Shown: one piece after another, positions 1 through 6,100 of the stretch
Position numbering within the stretch: the stretch's first letter is position 1
Layout: every line of letters begins with the position of its first letter
The notes under the pieces: model-generated
What the model was told of the DNA's origin: nothing
Database searches by the model: none
The model's input: only the letters and a program-made list of their open reading frames with translations
Program-made: the position numbers and the translations under genes
From: Bdellovibrionales bacterium
GTDB taxonomy: Bacteria; Bdellovibrionota; Bacteriovoracia; Bacteriovoracales; Bacteriovoracaceae
Direction: 5' to 3'
NCBI GenBank assembly: GCA_005791855.1
Contig: SXUH01000150.1
Location: 1 to 6,644, forward strand
DNA: 6,644 bases

Positions 1-1878
1 ACTCCGGGACACGTGGACTTCACCGTTGAGGTGGAACGTTCACTTCGAGTTCTCGATGGCGCGATCCTGGTTATCTGCTCGGTGGCCGGAGTCCAGTCTC
101 AGTCCATCACCGTCGACAGACAGATGAAGCGGTACCGCGTTCCTCGTCTGGCGTTCCTCAACAAGATGGACCGGATGGGTGCCAACCCGTACAACGGAGT
201 CAAGGCCCTCCGGGAAAAGCTAAACCACAACGCAGTCCTCATGCAGCTCCCGATCGGCGCCGAGGAAAACTACAACGGCTGCATCGACCTCATCGTGATG
301 AAGGCCTACTACTTCGACGGCGACAACGGTGAGAAAGTCAGAGAAGAAGAAATCCCAGCGGAGCTCATGGATCAGGCGAAGGCCGCCCGTGAGGAAATGC
401 TGGACGTGATCTCCGCGTTCGACGACCAGATGATGGAAGACATCATCGAAGGGAAAGAGATCGCCGAAGAAGCGATCCACAGGGCCGTAAGAACCGGCGT
501 GAATTCTCTGAAGTTCACTCCCGTGTTCCTCGGTTCCGCGTTCAAGAACAAAGGCGTGCAGCTCCTCCTCAACGCCGTCGCCCGCTACCTCCCGTCTCCG
601 GTTTCCTGCGAGAGACCGAAGGCCATCGACTCCAAGACCGGCGAGAAGGTCGACCTCCTCCCGGACTTCGAGAAGCCGCTGGTCTGCATGGCGTTCAAGA
701 TCACCGACGAGCAGTTCGGCCAGCTGACCTACACTCGAATCTACCAAGGGAAGCTCACCAAGGGTGATACCCTCCTCAACACTCGAACCAAGAAGCGCGT
801 GCGCGTTGGTCGAATCGTCCGGATGAACTCCAACGACAGAGAGAACATCGACTGGGCGGGCGCCGGTGACATCATCGCCATGATCGGCGTGGACTGCGCC
901 TCCGGGGATACCTTCGTCGCCGAGGACGGAAACGTCGAGCACCTTTCCTGCGAAGGAATGCACGTGCCGATCCCGGTGATCGAGCTCTCTATCAAGGCCA
1001 AGGATAAAGAAATGCAAGCGCGGATGTCCAAGGGACTCCAGCGGTTCATCAAAGAAGACCCGACCTTCCACCTCTTCACCGACGAAGAATCCGGCGAGAC
1101 GCGGATCGCGGGGATGGGAGAACTCCACCTCGAGATCTACGTCGAGCGGCTGAAGCGAGAGTACAAAGCGGAAGTCGAAATCGGTGCGCCACAGGTGAAC
1201 TACCGAGAGACCATCCGTGGCGATGCTCGCCTCGAGTACACCCACAAGAAGCAAACCGGTGGTTCCGGTCAGTTCGCGAAAGTCGCGGGGATGATCAAGC
1301 CGCTCGCCGACAGCAGGAAGGAGCGCGAAGACCAGACCTACCGCTTCGTCAACGAGATCAAGGGTGGTGTGATTCCGAACGAATTCATCCCTTCTTGTGA
1401 CAAGGGGTTCAACGACGTTATGAACAAAGGGCCTCTCGCGGCGTTCCCGGTGATCGGCGTCGAAGCCTACCTCCAGGACGGTCAGTACCACGACGTGGAT
1501 TCCTCCGACCTCGCCTTCCGAATCGCCGCTCGTATGGCGATGAGAGACGCGATCAAGAACGCTAACCCAGTCCTCCTCGAGCCGATCATGAAGGTGGAAG
1601 TGGAAACTCCACAGGACTACCAAGGTTTCGTCATCGGTGACCTTTCATCTCGACGTGGCGTGATCCTCGGATCCGAGTCAACAGACACTGGAGACGCGGT
1701 GATCAACGCGCACGTTCCTCTTTCTGAGATGTTCGGCTACGCGACCGTTCTCCGATCGGGAACTGCTGGGAAGGCCGGCTACTCGATGGAGTTCGCGAAG
1801 TACGAGCAGTGTCCGTCACACGTACAAGATAAGGTGATCGTCGCCCGGAAGGACAAGCTGGCCGAAAGAGCTGACTAG
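1..1878 (+). CDS. fusA: Elongation factor G, spdEFG1/mtEFG1-like, 5'-partial
   Basis: Translational GTPase that drives tRNA-mRNA translocation on the ribosome in the cytoplasm. The frame is open from base 1, so the GTG at 13 is internal. The first codons read TPGH, the G3 motif with the catalytic histidine; roughly 85-90 N-terminal residues (P-loop, switch I) lie outside the window. Numbering visible codons from base 1: G4 NKMD at 54-57, G5-like GSAF at 178-181, domain II about 225-310, domain III with MGELHLE at 372-378, domain IV about 400-520 with HDVDSS at 497-502, and domain V with LEPIMKVEV at 526-534. It ends at TAG 1876-1878, a normal EF-G C-terminus, with no frameshift. VQSQSITVDRQM, KLNHNA, YFDGDNGEK and DCASGDTF recall the spdEFG1/mitochondrial EF-G1 clade more than E. 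coli FusA. The subclade is inferred from memory of family sequences. Arginine codons include many AGA, CGA and CGT, unlike the downstream genes, as might suit a highly expressed gene. Confidence 0.97.
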   Translation, partial: TPGHVDFTVEVERSLRVLDGAILVICSVAGVQSQSITVDRQMKRYRVPRLAFLNKMDRMGANPYNGVKALREKLNHNAVLMQLPIGAEENYNGCIDLIVMKAYYFDGDNGEKVREEEIPAELMDQAKAAREEMLDVISAFDDQMMEDIIEGKEIAEEAIHRAVRTGVNSLKFTPVFLGSAFKNKGVQLLLNAVARYLPSPVSCERPKAIDSKTGEKVDLLPDFEKPLVCMAFKITDEQFGQLTYTRIYQGKLTKGDTLLNTRTKKRVRVGRIVRMNSNDRENIDWAGAGDIIAMIGVDCASGDTFVAEDGNVEHLSCEGMHVPIPVIELSIKAKDKEMQARMSKGLQRFIKEDPTFHLFTDEESGETRIAGMGELHLEIYVERLKREYKAEVEIGAPQVNYRETIRGDARLEYTHKKQTGGSGQFAKVAGMIKPLADSRKEREDQTYRFVNEIKGGVIPNEFIPSCDKGFNDVMNKGPLAAFPVIGVEAYLQDGQYHDVDSSDLAFRIAARMAMRDAIKNANPVLLEPIMKVEVETPQDYQGFVIGDLSSRRGVILGSESTDTGDAVINAHVPLSEMFGYATVLRSGTAGKAGYSMEFAKYEQCPSHVQDKVIVARKDKLAERAD

Positions 1879-1900
1879 ATCCTAACAAACATTCCTACCG

Positions 1901-1933
1901 AAAGGGGCCAGAGACAATCTGGCCCTTTTTTTT
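1901..1933 (+). terminator. Rho-independent terminator of fusA
   Basis: An 8-bp perfect stem pairs GGGCCAGA (1905-1912) with TCTGGCCC (1918-1925) around a 5-nt loop (GACAA). It is followed directly by eight T residues (1926-1933). The three A residues and the G before the stem can pair with the T tract and lengthen the helix. It lies 22 bp after the fusA stop codon and so insulates fusA from the next gene. The run of A upstream could give weak function on the other strand, but no minus-strand gene ends here. Confidence 0.95.
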
Positions 1934-1941
1934 GCCCGGAG

Positions 1942-1972
1942 ATGACAGAATTTAAAACTAGGCATTCAAAAT
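1942..1972 (+). promoter_or_regulatory. Possible weak promoter for the metallophosphoesterase gene
   Basis: The 78-bp gap after the terminator is visibly more AT-rich than its surroundings. It must hold the promoter of the next gene, because the terminator blocks read-through. The best sigma70-like pair I find is ATGACA (1942-1947) and CAAAAT (1967-1972), with a 19-bp spacer that is longer than ideal. Both hexamers deviate from consensus, so the location in this gap is more secure than the exact boxes. Confidence 0.25.
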
Positions 1973-2011
1973 CTCGCTCGGTAGCGTTTAGGGAAGACGA
2001 TTTTCTAACTA

Positions 2012-3196
2012 ATGGATGGTTTTATAAATACGTTAAAGCTGCTGCCCCTGCTGCTGGTGCTTTCCGTTGATTGCTTCGGCGAAGACCTCTTCGTGATCAG
2101 GCCCTACATGATCGTCGGGGAGGATAACAGACTCAGTCTCATCTTCAAGACGGTTAAGGACGTGACACTCTCGCTGAAGGTGAAGTTCAGCCCCGCCGGG
2201 TCCCAGGACCCGTTCTCGGCATCCAAGACCTTCAAGGCCCACGAGCTCAACAAGTTCGAGATCGGAAGCTTCCGGTGCGGTTCGGCCCTGAGCTACGAAG
2301 TCACCGACCAGACCGAAGCCCCGCTGGTCCGGAATGAAACCTTCAGCTACCCCTGCGCGAAGGAAAAGAAGAAGGCCTACTTCGCCTTCATGTCGGATAC
2401 CCAGATCAAAGACGGGGCGAGCCAGGAGAGGGCGAACGTCCTCTCGGACATGACCGCCGAGCTCAGGAGGACCTACCCGTTTTCCTTCGTCCTCAACGCC
2501 GGAGACATCGTCCACAACGGCGGCCGGGAGAGCGAGTGGGTGAACTTCTTCAAGACGGCCGACACCTACCTGCGGAGTTCCTACCTCCTGAGCGCGGTCG
2601 GGAACCACGAGTACTACGAGTCGGAGTCCCAGGACAAGGCCCCGGTGGAATTCTTCGACTACATGCGGGACCAGGCCTCGAGCGACCTCGGAACCGCCGT
2701 CACGGAGTTCGAGCAGTTCTCCCTGGTGGTGCTGAACTCGAACTTCAAGTTCCTAAGCGAGGCGAGGATCAAAGAGCAGTGGGCCTGGCTCGAAGACAAG
2801 CTCCGGAAGAACCAGTCCCTGGGAAAGCCCGTGCTCATCTCCATGCACCACTCTCCCTTCTCCTCGAGCCTGGAGTGGTTCCGGGAGATCCCGACCCGGC
2901 TCCGCAGTGAGTTAGTTCCCCTGATCGAGAAGTACTCCTGCGTGAAGCTCGTCCTCACGGGGCACCTGCATCTCTACGAGCGGAGCGAGAAGGCGGGGAT
3001 CCGGTACCTCATCGCAGGGCCCTCCGGGGGGATGCTCAGTCCCGTGAGCTACGTCAATCCCCACATGGTCTACCGGCACTCCTTCGTGACGACCCTGAGC
3101 GTGTTCGAGGTCGTTGAGGATCGACTCACCGTCAGAACCTTCGACAGTGGGAAGACCCTCATCGACACCTTTACAGTTCCGCTGCTAGTTCGGTGA
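2012..3196 (+). CDS. Secreted calcineurin-like metallophosphoesterase (purple acid phosphatase-like)
   Basis: 394 residues; predicted to hydrolyse a phosphomonoester or phosphodiester with a two-metal centre, probably outside the cytoplasmic membrane. Residues 1-23 look like a signal peptide: one Lys, then LKLLPLLLVLSV, with likely cleavage after Gly23. There is a Cys at 21, but VDC is not a lipobox. Residues about 26-115 are beta-rich, in the place of the fibronectin-III-like N-domain of purple acid phosphatases, with Cys89 and Cys115 available for a disulfide. The catalytic domain, about 122-345, carries motif I SDTQ (128-131, Gln in place of the common His), GDIVHNG (164-170), GNHE (197-200), MHHSP (278-282) and GHLHLYER (317-324). 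A beta-rich tail ends the protein. ATG 2012 is the first start in frame after TAA 2006-2008. The only SD-like run, AGGGAAG (1990-1996), lies 15 nt upstream, which is too far, so initiation may be inefficient. The 3' end overlaps the convergent PLD gene by 12 bp. The substrate is unknown. Confidence 0.88.
   Translation: MDGFINTLKLLPLLLVLSVDCFGEDLFVIRPYMIVGEDNRLSLIFKTVKDVTLSLKVKFSPAGSQDPFSASKTFKAHELNKFEIGSFRCGSALSYEVTDQTEAPLVRNETFSYPCAKEKKKAYFAFMSDTQIKDGASQERANVLSDMTAELRRTYPFSFVLNAGDIVHNGGRESEWVNFFKTADTYLRSSYLLSAVGNHEYYESESQDKAPVEFFDYMRDQASSDLGTAVTEFEQFSLVVLNSNFKFLSEARIKEQWAWLEDKLRKNQSLGKPVLISMHHSPFSSSLEWFREIPTRLRSELVPLIEKYSCVKLVLTGHLHLYERSEKAGIRYLIAGPSGGMLSPVSYVNPHMVYRHSFVTTLSVFEVVEDRLTVRTFDSGKTLIDTFTVPLLVR
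3185..3196. other. 12-bp tail-to-tail gene overlap
   Basis: The plus-strand phosphoesterase ends with TGA at 3194-3196. The minus-strand PLD gene ends with TAG read from 3187-3185. The last four codons of each gene therefore share bases on opposite strands, and there is no intergenic terminator. On the minus strand the TGA of the phosphoesterase is read as a Ser codon in the final LPESPN. Confidence 0.9.
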
Positions 3197-6100
3197 CTCC
3201 GGGAGGAGGCGCGTGCGTTCGAGGACGAGCTTCACGATCCGGTGGATCACGAGCTTGATCCGGTTGGACCGGTCGAACTTCACCTGCTCGAACTCCTGGG
3301 AGTTCCAGACCGTCGAGCGCTCCTTCAGGTAGTCGTAGTACTTGTTCAGGGCCTGGATGGACGCCGTTCCGTTGACCGGGAAGACGTTGGCCGTGATCTC
3401 CGAGTTCGTGAGCCGGGAGAGCGGATCGAAGTTCGACGTCCCCACGCCCATGCCGAAGTTATCCACCATCCAGAACTTCGCGTGGATCTTCCCCTGCGGT
3501 TCCTTCCCGCCCAGGGCCTTGTTGTCCATGCTCCCGAAGGCCAGGAGTTCGTACTGGGACCTCGGCACCTGGGCCTCGTCGAGCTTGGCGATGAGCTTCG
3601 GCATCACGAAGTTCTCCACCATCGACTGGGCGAAGAGGTTGTCGGAGGTCACCGTCGAGTTCGTCAGGATCCGCAGGGTCCGGCTCGGGTCCTCCTTGAG
3701 CCAGTTCACCAGCCAGGCCGTCTCTTCCGTGGTGAGGTAGATGTACGGCGAGCAGATGAGGATGTCTTTCTTGGCGACCTTGAGCTGGTTCCACATGTTC
3801 CGCATGATCGACTCTTCGTTGTCGCCGTAGAGCGACTTCGACGCCGCGAAGGGCCTGCGGCGGATGATGTTGTTGTACTCGTTGAGGAAGGCGACCGGGC
3901 CCTCGTCGAAGTTCGAATTCAGGTAGTCTTCCTTGGCGAGCTTCTCGAGGACCGGGGCGAGCTCGGCCTCCGCGGAGCGGACGTTATCGTTCACCGTGTT
4001 CCGGATCCGGTTGAGGTTCTTCGCGGCGGTCGAGCGACTGATCTTGAAGAGGAAGTCGCTGAACCGGCGGTTGGCCGTGTAGGCGTAGAGTTTGTTGTAG
4101 TGCCGCGAGAGCCCGTCGAGGACCTGGCTCTCCGGAGCGGCGTCGGCGCTCACACCGGTCGGTGCCTTGATGACGATGTCGAGGTCGTTGTAGACGTGGT
4201 CCTTGTCCTTCCCGATCCCGAAGTAGTTGTTCGAGATGTTCCGGCCCCCGACGATCGCCATGGAGTCCCTGGGGTTGGCGATGTCGACCATGAGGATCTT
4301 ATCGTGGGAGCGCTGGAGGATGGAGAAGTGCTCGATCTCGATCTCCTTCCCGGTGATGAGGTAGTTGACCTTGGCGAAGAACTTCCGGATCCGCGCCTCG
4401 ATGTTGATCACGGGGTTGATCACCACGGCCTCGAACTTCGCCGTGCCGACCTGCTTGCCGTTCTTATCCAGCCGCGGCCCCCCCTTGGTCTGGGTCAGGG
4501 TCTGGAGCTCGGAGTAGAAGCTCGTCCCGGCCTTCACGCTTCCGGTTCCGTCCACCATGAAGCGGACGTTGACGCCGCGGCGGAGGGCCTTCCGGAGTTC
4601 GTTGAGGAGGATCCGGGACGAGTCGGTGTCTTGGAAGATGTAGTAGCTGATGTCGATGGTGTCCTTCGCCTGCTGGATCATCAGGAGCCGGGCGGCGAGG
4701 GCTTCCTTCGGGTCGACGACCATCTTGAACTTCCCGCTGACGGTTCCAGCTTCCATGACCTCGAGGAAGGCCTTCGCCTGTTCCTCGGCTTCGTTCTGGA
4801 TGTTCTTCTTGAGCTCCGACTGCCGGGCCAGCTCGGCCTGGGCCTCGGGAGAGATCCGCTGGCGCGTCTCAACGGTGGACGGGGCGGTCTGCTGGCGAGG
4901 GCTCTGCTCCTTCTGCTGCGGCTGTGGTCCGGGTCGCTGGGTGGTCTTCGCTTCTGCCTGGGTATTGGCATCGGTCCGGGCGAGCTTCGAGGGCTGCGGC
5001 GGAGTGGCCTTCTGGGCGTCGAGCATGGCCTTGACTTGCTTGGCGACCTCGTCGCGGATGGAGATCGTCTGCTGAGAGTTGAAGGAGCTCAGCAAGATCG
5101 AGAAGCTCGTTCCCGCGCGGCCCCCCACGGCCCCGCCGAGGAACTCGGTCACGTCTTCTTCGGAGATCATCAGAGCGTTTCTCTGCGGATCATAGGTGAG
5201 ATTGGCCGTGAAGTCGTTGATCTTCTTCTCCGTGAGCTCCTGGGTCGCCTGGACCAGCATGCCGCTCTTGATCTGGGCCGCCATGAGGGCCCGGGTCACG
5301 AGGAGGGAGGTCGTGGAGTCGGCGTTCTTGGCAAGGCCATTGAAGACCGTCCCGAGGTACTTCTCGAGGACGGTCAGCTTCTGCCCCTGGTTCAGGGGCT
5401 TGAGGTACTTGGCCATGGGGATGGCGTCGGTGATGGAGACGATGCTGCCCACGAGGGCGGCGATCTTCCGGTGGTCCGCGGAGGCGTTGGCCTTGGTGGC
5501 CTGCTTGTACTGCTCGACTCCGCCGGAGGAGACGGCGATGAGGGTCGGGAGGAGGGTCGAGCCGCCGGTCAGCACGCCGGCGCCGATCTGGACGGTGAGC
5601 TGGCCCAGGACCTGCGGAACCACTTCCACCACGAACTCGCCGCGGAAGTCTTCGTTGGCCGGCTTGAGGCTCTCGACGTAGGTCTTGACCGATTCACCGA
5701 ACTGGTAGAGGTGCCCGTCGGTGGCCTTGAACTCCTTGCCCTTGAGCCGGTTGTAGGCGTCGAGGGGAGTGAGGGGAACGATCTCGCGGAGCACGTCTCC
5801 GTACTGGACGACGGAGGCGATGGTGTTCGGGATGGCCTTGAAGAAGTTGGTCGCGAACTCCACGGGCCGGGCGAGCGGCCGGTAGCGGTACTTCACTTCC
5901 ACGTCCGCGAGGTGCTTGTTGTAGTTCGTGACGGAACCGTACTGGGCGACGATGTTGTTCACCGACGCCTTCGAGTACTCCTGTCGGGTGTCGACGTAGA
6001 CGGGCGTCGGGGCGACGGAACCGTAGAGGATGGTCGGGATGTTGGCCACGATGTTGCCGAAGACGTTGGAGGCGAAGGCGCCCCAGGTCTGCTCGATCTC

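Noticed and set aside
220..1623. Minus-strand open frame of about 467 codons antisense to fusA
   Set aside because: A shadow of the fusA codon pattern; low-complexity His/Val/Asp/Glu-rich translation with no family features.
1975..1986. CGCT-CGGT-AGCG hairpin upstream of the phosphoesterase start
   Set aside because: A 4-bp stem is expected by chance, and there is no second half-site or conserved operator pattern to support it.
2069..2077. Lipoprotein cleavage at Cys21 of the phosphoesterase
   Set aside because: The residues before the Cys are S-V-D; Asp at -1 does not fit the lipobox, so ordinary signal peptidase cleavage is more likely.
2536..2910. Plus-strand 124-codon frame inside the phosphoesterase gene
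   Set aside because: It overlaps the catalytic region (GNHE to MHHSP) in another frame and has a Gly/Pro/Arg-rich composition typical of GC-rich shadow frames.
3236..3248. GATCC-GGT-GGATC hairpin near the convergent 3' ends as a bidirectional terminator
   Set aside because: Only a 5-bp stem with a 3-nt loop, no T tract on either side, and it lies inside the PLD coding sequence.
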